From positions 113,626,703 to 113,690,702 of the forward strand of contig OY294070.1 in the NCBI GenBank assembly GCA_958510875.1: a stretch of DNA of 64,000 nucleotides, given 5' to 3'. The position numbers and the translations under genes are program-made. The notes beneath the pieces were generated by a model, which saw only the letters and a program-made list of their open reading frames with translations, ran no database searches and was not told where the DNA came from. This document shows, piece after piece, positions 25,391 to 36,316 of this stretch (the first letter of the stretch is position 1; the number at the start of each line of letters is the position of its first letter). The DNA comes from Endomychus coccineus. Its lineage: Eukaryota > Arthropoda > Insecta > Coleoptera > Endomychidae.

Positions 25391-26367
25391 TACGAGGGCA
25401 ATGTAAAAGTCCCTGAAAAATTAAAAAAGAAATGATTTATTTGGTCAAAACCTATTTTATTTCTCAACATAATCTCCATATTCCACACACTCCGAACAAC
25501 GTTTTTCTAATTTTTCGATTCCTTCCAAATAATACGATTTCGACAATCCTTCAAAATAGGCGTTTGATTCAGCGATGACCTCATCGTTGAAGCCAAATCT
25601 CTTTCCGCCAAGCTATTTCTTCAAGTTTGGAAATAGATACAAATCCTAGGGAGTCAAATCTGGAGAATATGGTGGATGACGAACCAATTCGTAGCGTAAT
25701 TCATGCAATTTTGCCATTGCGACTGCAGACCTGTGCGCCGGTGGGTTGTCCTGGTGGAAGGGTATTTTTTTCTTTGCCAAATGCGGCCATTTTCGCTTCA
25801 TAGCGGCATTGAATCGATCCAACAGCTCAGCATATAATATATGCCGGTGATCGTTTTGCCCATTTCAAGGTAATTGATATGGACGATACCGTGTGCATTC
25901 CAAAAAACTGTCCCCCCAACTTTGTTGGCAGATAAACCCACTATGGCCTTTTTTGGCTTCGATTCGCCAAGACGAGTCCACTGTTTCGACTGTTCTTTGG
26001 TCTCTGGTGTGTTGTGATGGATCCATGCTTCGCTACAAAGTGAAAACTCCTTATCGCGCTTGAACATCGCCAATTACCGGTCGTTCAATATCATACCATT
26101 TTATCGACGATTTCTGGCGTTGTAACCTCAATTGGACGACGAAAGCATTCGGCATCCTTTGTGGTCATAATACCACAACGAAAATCAGTAGACCACTTGT
26201 GAATCGTTCCAATCGATAGTGAAGAGTTCCCATAATGTTTAACGAGCGATCCTTTGGTTTTCGTAATATTTCCACCCAAGAAATAAAGTTCATTGAAGAC
26301 GCGAAATTTACTTTTTTCCATGTTTACAAAAATCTTCGAGGCTGCTTGCTTTTGACGGTTGTCAAAA

Positions 26368-26976
26368 CAGGACTGGATGACATATCAGTATGAAAATGTT
26401 AATGCTAGTTGAATATGGTACATCACAAATGTCACATGGGATTTTCGATTGTGGCCGTTGCATCCTTTTGGGCATGCAGGAAAGCCTTCGCAAGCACATG
26501 GGGTCTACAGCAGTGGGTTCTGCACTGAATCTATATGGCAATTAGCTGTCCAATCATGACCTACGCAGCCGTTGTGTGCAACGGCTTGCTGGTCTGGGTC
26601 AGGTCGGGATGAGATAGCATCTATTGTCACCTTCCATATACCAGACGTCCTCATAACCCAGAGGACAGACTAGGAGAACAAGGACCACTTCCGTCAGTGG
26701 AACTCGTGTGGTTCCAAGTATGGCTAGTCTAACGAACCAGAGTCTACTCGTGATTGTTTCTTAATATATTATGGTGTAACTTTTATATCTAAACTTTAAT
26801 ACTTGAATAATCTACATAATCGCATCTCCGGGAGAACAACGTCACAACTGCAAAATTTTGAATGAATCAGGAAACGCGAATGAACAGAACTGAATGACAT
26901 ATCAGTCTGAAAATTTTAATGCGTCCTAGTTGAAGATGGCACATCACAAATGTCACATGAGATTTTAGATTGTGGC
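26368..26976. repeat. 88/92-bp direct repeats flanking a LINE insertion
   Basis: Mariner 5' sequence 26368-26455 recurs at 26885-26976. Both contain TGACATATCAGT and ACATCACAAATGTCACATG and both end GATTGTGGC. The right copy has about four extra bases and a few substitutions. Between them sits the LINE fragment. The simplest reading is a long target-site duplication, or a gap-repair duplication made when the LINE inserted. Confidence 0.82.
26456..26884 (+). pseudogene. LOA/R1/I-type LINE fragment inside the mariner
   Basis: Opposite-strand relative of 5985-6720: it shares CACATGGGGTCTACA, GCAGCCGTTGTG, the GTCCTCATAACCCAGAGGA block and the CATCTCCGG...CACAACTGCAAAATTTT tail. It holds a broken RT thumb segment only. 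Direct repeats of the surrounding mariner flank it on both sides. Confidence 0.78.
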
Positions 26977-27020
26977 GCGATCTGTCCTATTTTTCAGAGA
27001 CTTTTTACCTTGCCCTCGTA

Positions 27021-28243
27021 TCAAATCAATGATATTCATAAATCTTTTGTCAAGAGTTCGGGATACATAAGCCGATTTGGTCCCAGTTTACTCAATTCAG
27101 TTCACTACACTACCGCGACCTGTAGCGGTGACTAGTATTACATTTTCCTATATTATATTATTATATTTCTATATTAAGTAGAGATGTTAAAAAACGCTGT
27201 TGACGTGAAGAAAGAAATGTCTTCATGGCTCAAGGTCAGCCATTATTGTGAGGTTGAGAATTTTTTCAATGTTTTGAATAAAAGTAACCATTTGATTTAA
27301 TTAACTGTGTTAAAACAAATCTAGAAGTTCTTAACTTTTCATATCAAATAATACAAATTATTTGTAGGTACGCTTGTAAAGGTAATTTACTGTTGTAGGT
27401 TGTAGTGTTAACCAAATGTGCGAAGGAAAATAAAGGGCCCACTCACTGATTCTGCTTGCATCGAATTAAAATTCAATAGTACCAAAAAATACATATTTTA
27501 GAATTACATGGCCAAAAGACAATGAGTGGTAAAAGGAAGTATTTTTCAGAAGGCACATCCCTGTTACAAAATGCTTTTTGAGGGATTACTTGCTCGATTA
27601 TTAAAATAAAATTGAACCTACACCTGAAACATTTGGATATGGACAATATTTTCAGCTTTAAGTCAATATTATTAATCCATATTGTAATGTTAAAGTACTT
27701 AAGCAACTTATTTGAAGAAACAAACAACCATGAAAATAACATTTCAACAAATATTCAAGTAGGATCCATTTTTGGAATCATACAAGTTGGTAGTTTTTCT
27801 TCCTTATTAATTATCTTTGATCTTGTGGACGTGCATTTCATTTTCTGTTGCCTACTTATGTACCTATTATTGATATTGATAATGAAGTACCAAATAAAAA
27901 CATATTACTTACGTTTAATCCAATCATTAGTTGATGGAAAAACGAGCCTAAGTTAAAAGAAAATATTTTTGAGAAAATTCATCATCTTATATTCGAAACC
28001 TTTCTTCCATTTATAATTTTTTTTTCAACTTGTGAACTTACCCCTACCTGTGTTGAATCATTGATTCGGATTTTTGTAATGAAGATGTGTTTGAAAAAGG
28101 TAATTTTTTTCTTTACTATGAAATAACAAAGTGTTGCTTAAAACACCATGAAGGCCATTTAATCAAAGTGAACTTTGTTTGACATGAACCCTCCATCCAT
28201 TTGCATGGTTTTTTCAATTGATAAAAGCCTTATCTTTACATAT
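27021..28243. other. No recognised gene
   Basis: AT-rich DNA. A 114-codon plus-strand frame (27612-27956) is largely hydrophobic and overlaps a minus-strand frame; no family is recognised and I regard it as chance. Confidence 0.5.
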
Positions 28244-28245
28244 TA

Positions 28246-29371
28246 CAAGGGCAAGGTGAAAAGTCCCTCAAAAATCGAAAATGCCATGTGACATATGTGA
28301 AGTACCATCTTTAACTAGGACGCACTAAAATTTTCAGACTGATATGTCATTCAGTTCCTTTTTGACACCCATCAAAATCAAGCAACATTGAAAATTTCTG
28401 TGAACATGGAAAAAGTGAATTTCGCGTCTTGATTAAACATTATTTCTCAGGTGGAAAATCCAAAGCATCGCTTGTTAAACATTATGGGGACTCTTCACCA
28501 TCGATTGGAACGATTCACAAGTGGTTTACTGATTTTCGTTATGGTAGTATGACCACAAAGGACGCCGAATGTTCTGGTCGTCCAATTGAGGTTACAACGC
28601 GACAAATCGTCGATTGAATCTATGGTATAATATTGGACAATCGGCAAGTTAAAGTGCACGAGATTGCTGAGGGTATGGGCATCTCAACCGAACATTTTGC
28701 ATAAATTTTTTTGGCGATGTTCAAGCGCGATAAGGAGTTTTCACTTTGTAGCGAAGCATGGATCCATCACAACACACCAGAGACCAAAGAACAGTCGAAA
28801 CAGTGGACTCGTCTTGGCGAATCGAAGCCAAAAAAGGCCATAGTGGGTTTATCTGCCAATAAAGTTAGGGCGACAGTTTTTGGAATGCACACAGTATCGT
28901 CCATATCGATTACCGTGAAAAGGGCAAAACGATCACCGACGTATATTATGCAGAGCTGTTGGATCGATTCGACGCCGATTTGAAGCGAAAGCAGCCCTAT
29001 TTGACAAAGAAAAAAGTGCTCTTCCATCAAGACAACGCACCGGCGCACAGGTATGCAGTCGCAATGGCAAAATTGGATGAATTGCACTTCGAATTGGTTC
29101 GTCATCAACCATATTCCCCAGATTTGGCCCCCTGCGATTTTTATCTATTCCCAAACTTGAAGAAATGACTCGGCGGGAAAAAATTTGGCTCCAACGATGA
29201 GGTCATCGCTGAAATCAACGCCCATTTTGAAGAATAGACGAAACAGTATTATTTAGAAGGGTTCGAAAAATTAGAAAGACGTTGGATGAAGTGTATCGGC
29301 CTACAAGGAGATTATGGAGAAATAAAGTAAGTTTCGACCAAAAAAATCATTTCTTGTTTCATTTTGCCCTC
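28246..29371 (+). mobile_element. Mariner (DD34D type), nearly full length but dead
   Basis: The ends CAAGGGCAAGGTGAAAAGTC and TTTTGCCCTCG are flanked by TA on both sides (28244-28245, 29372-29373). The transposase begins at about 28406 but loses frame at once, because the A-run after ATGG is one base shorter than in the copy at 25393-27018. Readable blocks in order: SLVKHYGDSSPSIGTIHKW, MAMFKRDKEFSLCSEAWIHH, KKVLFHQDNAPAHR and YSPDLAPCDFYLFP. Exactly 34 residues separate the D of HQDN from the D of CDFY, which defines the DD34D group. The first catalytic Asp is missing (SEAW), as in the minus-strand copy. Further stops follow LKK and within the C-terminus. Confidence 0.92.
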
Positions 29372-29373
29372 GT

Positions 29374-29772
29374 ATATATATTATTCTGACAGATTGTGTC
29401 TGAATGTATATTTTTTCACTAGATAGTGGAATATTAATTCTGACATGAGTTAGAGTTATATATTAATAATTAATTTCGCCAAATGAAAAACAGCCTTTTT
29501 AGGGAAATTTCTAAAATGTTTTTAGAGAAAGTATAGTCTATTAACACGTTTGGAATGTCATTTCCCACATTCGCGAAACGTGGCCTTCGCGTTCGGCTTG
29601 GGGCTACAAACTTCCGCTCGATGATCGAAATCCCATGACCACTGATAGGCTCCTCCTTCTCCTCCAGTACTTGAAGTATATAGCATGCCAGTGCCGAGTG
29701 AGCCCAGAAACAGCCGAGGGTAGAGAAGTGTATATTGTGCTAGACACAAGAGTTAGCCAGTGCGGCAACGGT
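29374..29772. other. Spacer with a relatively GC-rich patch
   Basis: Bases about 29556-29770 are visibly richer in G and C than the surroundings. Two overlapping minus-strand frames cross them (one ends SWDFDHRAEVCSPKPNAKAT), but neither resembles a family I know. It could be a captured exon or a repeat; not assigned. Confidence 0.4.
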
Positions 29773-30028
29773 TCCTGCGATTTCGGTATATTTCCAAACT
29801 TGAATAAGAAATGACTCGGCGGAAAGTGATTTGGCTCCAATGATGAGGTCATCGCTGAAAAAAACGCCTATTTTGAAGGATTGCCGAAATCGTATTATTT
29901 GGACTGGATCGAAAAATTAGAAAAACGTTGAACGAAGTGTATCGGGCTACAAGGATATAATGTTGAGAAATAGAATAAGTTTTGATCAAATAAATCATTT
30001 CTTGTTTCGTTTTTCAGGGACTTTTCAC

Positions 30029-32085
30029 CAGTGGTGGCTCCTCGAAGGAGGCTAAGGAGGCTCAGCCTCCTCACCAATTTATCTTGTTCATTTTATTTCC
30101 TGTTTCTATAATGATTTTTTAAATTTTACAATTGATTCCCAGTTCTCAGTAGTTATTTTTAATCTGGCAACAGTGCCCTGTGGCTAGGCTTCGTATATTT
30201 CTCAAACCCTAAACTGTAAACACGTGTTGCTCAACACAGTTGCCGTTTTTTCGACCAGTCCAATTGCTTAATACCGTAAAACATAGCTGAAATGGCAACA
30301 CTCTCAGTAGGCTAGCCTGCCGCCCGCCTTTAAGTTCAGTACGGTCGGCGTGGTACGGAATACAACACATGCGTGTTGCGTCGATGCTTGTTTTGTTTTA
30401 TGCGGGTATAATAGTTGAGTGACGCCACGAGAAGTAAGGTTAGATTAGAATTTGTCTGTTCGGTAAACTATTAATTGTAAAAAATGGACAACTAGTAGAA
30501 AAATTTTTAGGTTTTTACGATGTTAGTTTGGGAAGAACAGCGGTCAATTTATTTAATTTTTTAATGGAAACATTTTAACGATTTGACTTTGCGAATAAAT
30601 CAATTGCTCAAACCTACGACGGCGCATCTGTAATGGCGAGACATATAAATGGTCTTCAAACAAAAATGAAATCAGTTTTGCCTCAGGCTATTTTCACCCA
30701 TTGTTACGCTCACTACATGAATTTGGTTTTAAGTAATGCATGCAGTTCGAATTTTTTTTTCCAACTTATCATCATTTTCAAATTTTTTTAGCAAATCCAC
30801 CAAACGAACTGAAGTTTTAAATAACATAGTAGGAAACAGAATTCCCTGTAATGCTCCAACTCGATGGAATTTTACATCACGTGCAGTGTTTACCATCCAT
30901 AAAAATAAAGACAAATTAATTGAAATATTTGATTTTATATTAAACAGTAATGACTTTTCACAAGATCAGGTTTCATTAAATGCTGCTGTTGGCTTAAAAT
31001 CTTATTTAGAAAATGATGAATTTTTGTTTCTTTTTGGTAATTTTAAATTAATATTTGAACAAACTTATCTTATTTTTCAAATTTTACAACATAAATTCAC
31101 TGAAATAATTTATTGGAGAGATCGTTTGAAACATCTCATTGATAAAATTTCAAGTTTCCGTAATACAGAATATTTTATTTGAAAATTTGTCAACTGATGA
31201 GGCTCTTGCCGCGAAAAGGAGGAAAATATATAATTTGGTAGACAAGAAACTACATTATAAACAACATTTTTATGAAATTTTAGATACTATTAAAGGTCAA
31301 ATTGAGATTCGATTTTCCGATTCACATGAATTGAAGTTTTTCGACTTGAATAGAAGATTTTTCGAATCTTTTTCAAAAGAGTTTCCCCATACACTTTTAG
31401 ATAACTCAGTTCTAAAATATAAATTTTTCGATAAAATAGCACTGCACAATGAATCATGCGTTGTATATTCGAATAAAGATATTTTAGGCCAGTACGACAG
31501 TCGATGACAATGATTTGCAACAGCTTCTACCTCAGTTTTATAAACTACTTTGTTTGACAGTCACCATTCCTGTCACGTCGGCATCAGTGGAGAGATAGAT
31601 CATTTTCTACTCTCAAACGAATTAAAACATACATGCGAAATACAATGGGCCAAAATCGTTTATACAATGTTAGTTTAATATCTATTGAAGAAGATTTAGT
31701 AAACACTTAAAAACAAAATGATACATTTTATGATAATATTATTGATCATTTTTCGCAAATTGAAGATCGTAGAATTCCGTTAATATATAAAAAAAGTTAA
31801 TAAAATTAATAAAAAAAAACAAAATATGAAAAATTCCAAAAAAAAGGAAATATATTAAGAATCCAAAAAAAAATAAAAAACAAAAAACGAACGAATAAGA
31901 ATTTTTTGCCAAGAGAAACTCTATACCTCCACGTTGGATCTTGCTGGGTAACAATTAATTTTGTCACTGAAGTAGCTGGTACGGTCGCTGCGCAAAGGTT
32001 AAATTAATTGGCTGAATAGAGTATATTTTTACAAAAAAGTTTTATGTTCAGCCTCCTCTCTTAAAAAGTTCACGAGCCGCCACTG
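30029..32085 (+). mobile_element. Complete hAT element with 8-bp target duplication
   Basis: The element begins CAGTGGTGGCTCCTCGAAGG and ends, in reverse complement, CAGTGGCGGCTCGTGAAC. Subterminal copies of GGAGGCT lie inside each end. The eight bases CTTTTCAC occur immediately before (30021-30028) and after (32086-32093) and are present once at this site in the intact mariner end. Eight-base duplications and CAG-type ends are hAT hallmarks. Length 2057 bp. Confidence 0.95.
30484..31711 (+). pseudogene. hAT transposase, ZMYM1-like type, frameshifted
   Basis: The reading frame begins near ATG 30484 and passes AQTYDGASVMARHINGLQ, then IFTHCYAHYMNLVLS, then APTRWNFTSRAVF, a recognised order for ZMYM1-like hAT transposases (D...H.C.AH...). 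A frame change near 31180 leads into the 31139-31507 frame. The dimerisation block TVTIPVTSASVER is followed, after a four-base slip at about 31597, by RSFSTLKRIKTYMRN and MGQNRLYNVSLISIEEDL, then a stop at 31709. The T-run near 30745-30755 also breaks the frame. Only a few lesions are present. Confidence 0.88.
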
Positions 32086-32105
32086 CTTTTCACCTTGCCC
32101 TCGTA

Positions 32106-32830
32106 TATTACACAACAAATTGTTCGCAATTTAATAGTATCCCTTGATTAGTATTGTAACGCATATAAACATTGATTCCCATATGAAGGAAACAATGAAT
32201 ATATAATTATTTAACATCGAAATAATATGTTTGTAAGAGCAACCGTAGTAAGTAACTGTATTTGAATTTTTGCGCAGCTGCAAAATAATATTGTAAAGCA
32301 ATATTGTTATTACCTAACCAAATTACTATGTTAGTAGAGTAACTAAAAGTGATTTATGGTCACACGAACATGTATGTAATGCGGGACAGGCAACTTTTTC
32401 GCGATAATCTCCGTATAATTTGGATTAATCTATAATATTTAGTAATCTATTCTCCGCTAGATATCTATTACGATAGGTATTCTATAAGAACATTTATGGT
32501 TTATACGCTAGTTGGTAAGTGGTATTTACATTTTTTCAATTAATTCTTAGGTACTATTACTCTCCTGAGAATACTTGTATACAAGATTAATCAATAATAG
32601 ACAGTTACATATTGTTCAAACGTTCTTGACGGGAGATCCTTTGATCAAGACTATTCCAGTAATTTATAGCAGCTGTTATAGTTTAAGAACGATTCCCATT
32701 TCATAGTTCTGCAATTGAAGTTTATTAGGAAATAGGAACAAAATCCCTTTTTGGCATAAGGCGACCTAAGACTTCACATTTTTTTATACTTTGACTCCAC
32801 GAGAGGGAAACCTATAATGGTCGAAGAACA
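32106..32830. other. No gene seen
   Basis: AT-rich spacer between the mariner end and a jockey-type LINE remnant. Confidence 0.55.
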
Positions 32831-33445
32831 TGTGAGCCATTGGTGGAATGTTGGGAGAGGATATAAGCATTCGAATTTTTCTTCAACGTTCTTAAGTTAT
32901 AGGCATAGGGAAAGTCTGGTAGGACGAAGTTCGCCAGGTCTCGAGTTCGGCAATAAAGCGGTAACTAGTTTGAGCTAGTCTAGTCCGCCTATCTGGAATC
33001 TCTTGTGGTGGAACAACATACGAGTTTTCTGATGACCACCGACCATGGAAACATATATACAAAAAGGAGAGATCTCCCACCTTTCTACGATGTTTTAGAG
33101 AGGTCAATGAAGTGTGACATCATCAGTCAAACGAATATCTCTCTTCTGGATAGAATCCAACAACTCTAGCGTATGTTTGGGAGCCGAGCTCCAAACATGT
33201 AAACAGTACTCCAGGACAGGTCGCATCTGTGCCTTGTAGATTATGAGGATTTGCTGGGATGTGAAGTAGCTCTTGGCACGGAATAGAAAACAAAGTTTTT
33301 GTGAAGCGGGTTTCGCAATGAACCTCATATGATCGTCTCAGGGGAGGGTGCTGTTGGTGATGATCCCGAGCATTGTTGTGGAGGACTTCATAGGAATAGT
33401 TGTATCTTATACTTCCAGCAAATCGTTGATATGGAGTGTAGCAAA
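32831..33445 (-). pseudogene. Jockey-type LINE, C-terminal RT part
   Basis: The minus strand from 33328 reads FRAKSYFTSQQILIIYKAQM, then RPVLEYCLHVWSSAP and LLDSIQKRDIRL, the conserved thumb of jockey-group RTs. After a frame change at about 33105 comes SLKHRRKVGDLSFLYICFHG and RTRLAQTSYRF, the usual C-terminal tail. The front half of the same enzyme is at 34880-35670; the middle including the catalytic box is absent and replaced by unrelated DNA. Confidence 0.85.
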
Positions 33446-34879
33446 GCTGCCTTATTAATTATCGATTACAATTCATTCAGATATCAAACATGCTGCTAAA
33501 ATTTAAGCTGGGTTTAAGAACACCCAATAACGTAAAGAGAATTTTTTTTTTGTTGCCTTTTATTATGGACAGTCAAGAATATGAGTTCATTTCTTAGTAC
33601 GACCGTCCCATCATAAACTGATACAGTTTGTATCTGTGGGACGGAAACAAAATATATAGTTGCTGAATCCTTGTGAAGGAAGCGTCATCGTAATTTGTAA
33701 AATACCGACAAAGTTCCAATAGGAAATTGTAATTTACGAAGTCAACAGAAATGGTTCTAAATGAAACAAGTGCTTTTCAGTATATTGGTAGTCGAGATAT
33801 ATTTTTATGATCAATTCGAAACGGCGAATGGATCACTTGCTATGGTTAAAACGGAGATTTTTTACCCTGTCTTTTCTTTTGCAGCTACAATCTATTCAGG
33901 TGACCATAAAATAAGACGTGCAGTCGTTTCTTATTAAATATCTAATTAGAATATTAAGTTGATATAATTATCATTAATACCTAAATTCAAGGAAGTCTAA
34001 ATAAGGTCATAAAATCAAGGTCCCTGTCAACAAAAATAGAATAGTTCTTTTATATTCAGCTCACTAGACTGGGGCAAGTCTCTCTCTCATTAGGTAAAAG
34101 TTACTACCCCCAAACATATTACCAAAATAGGAGTGGTTATTCAAGATTATAAAAAACCAAACACACCACACTAAAGTAAGTTATATTTTAACTTTTCGAG
34201 TTAAATCTTACTTTGACTATTTCACGATTCACTTGAATTATATTCTTTTTAAACTTTTCAAGTTTTCTAGTTAAGCTTGCGTTGTGGTGTTTATGGTAGA
34301 ATGTTCTCTAAGTTCATTTAGAATCAAGTCATAGTGCTTAATACACAAGATTTAGAATTCCTTGAATAATTAAATCATAATAGTTTTGTTTAACTCTTTA
34401 CCCTGGTACATCCGGATTGAGTTAAATCAGTTTTTATTTCATATTTAGGTTCTAATAAGTTTGATTTAAAATTAAGGATTGATTAATTATTTTCTAAGTT
34501 TAACATAATCTCTTGATTAATACTTTAGTTATATTTGATCTTTTGTCTTTTAATTCATTTTTATAATTGTTTATTTCTTTATTATTATTAAACATTTTAT
34601 ATTTGTTTTGATCGAGAGTTTTTCTACTTAGCGTAATTTATAAACTACCCTCGATCACACAGTGCTTAAATAATGTGTTAGTGTCTCAACCAAAGAAGAG
34701 TGAGTATTACATATATCTATTGATCGTATTGTTGCCTGATTTGCCTAGCTAATGAGAAACCTGTGATGTGGGTTTCTTCCTGGTTATCGGTACACGCACT
34801 GCAAGTTATATTGATATTAGTTAATCAAGGCAAATGATATATAAGAATGAATTTGATAAAATACGTAAATTGATAACCT
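33446..34879. other. Non-coding DNA separating two halves of a jockey RT
   Basis: About 1.4 kb of T-rich DNA with no recognised frame. It sits where the RT catalytic centre should be, so it is either an insertion accompanied by a deletion or a decayed LTR. An imperfect palindrome around GATCGAGAGTTT and AACTACCCTCGATC lies at about 34610-34657. No flanking duplication was found. Confidence 0.5.
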
Positions 34880-35670
34880 TTAGTGAACAAAGTAAACCAA
34901 GGAAGGGCTCGTTATTACAGGAGCAGAAACAAATTTGGTACCAAGGTAGATCCCTGTGGAACACCATTGTTTCGGAGGATATTCCGTCAACCACCACATG
35001 GAGTGATCTATCTGAGAGAAAACTTGATAGTAAGCGACAAAGTTGAGGTGGCAAACCATATGACGGAAGTTTCCCAAGAAGGCTTTGGTGCCAGACTGGA
35101 TCAAATGCTTTGGAAATATCCATTGATACAGCTAGAGATTTCCCATGTCTTTCAATAGATTTCTGCCCTACATGTGTTACGTAGGCAAGCATGTCTCCAG
35201 TTGATCCAGTCGGTCATTCACAATTTTGAAGCTCTCTAGGTATTTGATGAGCTCGATGTTGATTGCCTTCCCTTTGGAGATCACAGATAATAGTACAATA
35301 TGTCTATAATTATTGGGAAGGGTCTTCTTCCCTTTTTTTGGAAATATTTGCGCCCTAGTTGTCATTCAGCTGGAAGGAACACACCAAGCTAGTATGAAAG
35401 GGCAAACAACCTGTAGAAAACTGGTGTTAATTCAGGCGCACATTCCTTCAGAACGACAGATGTAATTTAGTCTGGCCTCATATACTTTTTGGTATTCAGA
35501 TCAAGCAGAGTGCGCTCAGTTTTGCGCTGACGAAAGACAGTGTCAGGCATATGGCTAACGATGGCAGCAATATTAGGAGGTACATCAGTACAAAACTGCC
35601 ACATCGAGTTTAAATAATGAGTTCTGTTGGTGTGCAATTCGGTTTGAGTCTGGAACCTATTGTCAAGCTA
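34880..35670 (-). pseudogene. Jockey-type LINE, N-terminal RT part
   Basis: Reading leftwards: a linker with TDVPPNIAAIVSHMPDT, then SVVLKECAPELTPVFYRLFA, then KTLPNNYRHIVLLSVISKG (the NYRPI motif as NYRHI), then SMDISKAFDPVWHQSLLGKL and PPQLCRLLSSFLSDRSLHVV. These are RT motifs 0 to 2a in order. Frames change near 35190 and 35350. Same orientation and position as expected for the 5' half of the fragment at 32831-33445. Confidence 0.85.
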
Positions 35671-36072
35671 AGCGCTTAAAATAAATAGTACTATAAAGTT
35701 TATTAGGTACTTGAAAATGCATGTGTTCGTTCTCCAATGGTTTCTAGATAATATTCTTGAAATTTAACAGCTGTGAAATTTTGAGGTCATCGGCATACAA
35801 ACAGTAGTCAGAATGTATAAAACAAAAGTATCTTAGATCTAAAACGCCCGACTAATAGTATATAAAATAAATCAATAAAGTAAAGTTTTACTATACGAAT
35901 ATAGCTTTTCAATACCAGCGAGCTTAGCGAGTATCTTAAAATAAAAGACATACGAGTTTAGTAAAACTGCTTTTCTTACGAGGTTTGCTTATATTATTTT
36001 GTGTTAGTAATTATAAGCAAATAATCATAGATATGTATTACAAAGTTAGAAATTGGAAAAAATTCATAATAG
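35671..36072. other. No gene seen
   Basis: AT-rich spacer between two LINE fragments. Confidence 0.5.
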
Positions 36073-36269
36073 GTACCTGCACCATTTATTCAGTGCAGTC
36101 AGAGCTGATTGTATTGGAAGATCAGAGTGTTCAGAAATTTTTCTCTGACGATTCGGCATACTCGGTCACGTGGCATCCTAGGTTGGCTATTTTCCTCAAT
36201 CCATTATCGACTACTATGTTCTAGATGGTGGGTGACAGTACTTCCCCTTGTGGAGATAATTTAGGAAAC
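36073..36269 (-). pseudogene. Small RT fragment of the LOA/R1-type family at 44781
   Basis: In reverse complement this aligns base by base with 44790-44970: both contain CACCCACCATCT, GAACATAGTAGTCGAT, GCCAACCTAGGATG-like and CTGACTGCACTGAATAAATG. It encodes a broken piece around the RT PQG to YADD interval (NIVVDNGLRKIANLGCHVTE), with the catalytic box degraded to EYAE. About 200 bp only. Confidence 0.82.
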
Positions 36270-36316
36270 AATAACATAAAATTATTTGCCTGAAATATAG
36301 GAAGTAATTTGTAACT

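Larger units (their letters stand above)
25393..27018 (-). mobile_element. Mariner (DD34D type) interrupted by a LINE fragment
   Basis: Terminal repeats CGAGGGCAATGTAAAAGTC (25393) and its counterpart ending TGCCCTCG (27018) are each bordered by the TA target dinucleotide (25391-25392 and 27019-27020). The transposase is read leftwards from ATG 26321: MEKSKFRVFNELYFLGG and GTIHKWSTDFR form the helix-turn-helix part. After an internal deletion come MAMFKRDKEFSLCSEAWIHH and TPETKEQSKQW. The acidic residue that normally sits a few residues before WIHH (usually DE.W) is serine here (SEAW). The 5' untranslated part is split by the insertion at 26456-26885. The copy cannot make an active transposase. 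Confidence 0.9.
29773..32103 (+). mobile_element. Mariner 3' fragment split by a hAT insertion
   Basis: From about 29773 the sequence follows the mariner C-terminal coding part and 3' untranslated region (TTTCCAAACTTGAATAAG through TTCTTGTTTCGTTTTTCAG). It breaks at 30028 and resumes at 32086 with CTTTTCACCTTGCCCTCG, which completes the right terminal repeat at 32103, followed by TA. The left part of the mariner is absent. Confidence 0.9.

Noticed and set aside
27612..27956. A membrane protein of 114 residues
   Set aside because: Hydrophobicity is what AT-rich DNA gives by chance, and a minus-strand frame overlaps it.
30484..31711. Host ZMYM1-like zinc-finger gene
   Set aside because: The frame lies wholly inside inverted ends with an 8-bp target duplication and has frameshifts, so it is a hAT transposase.
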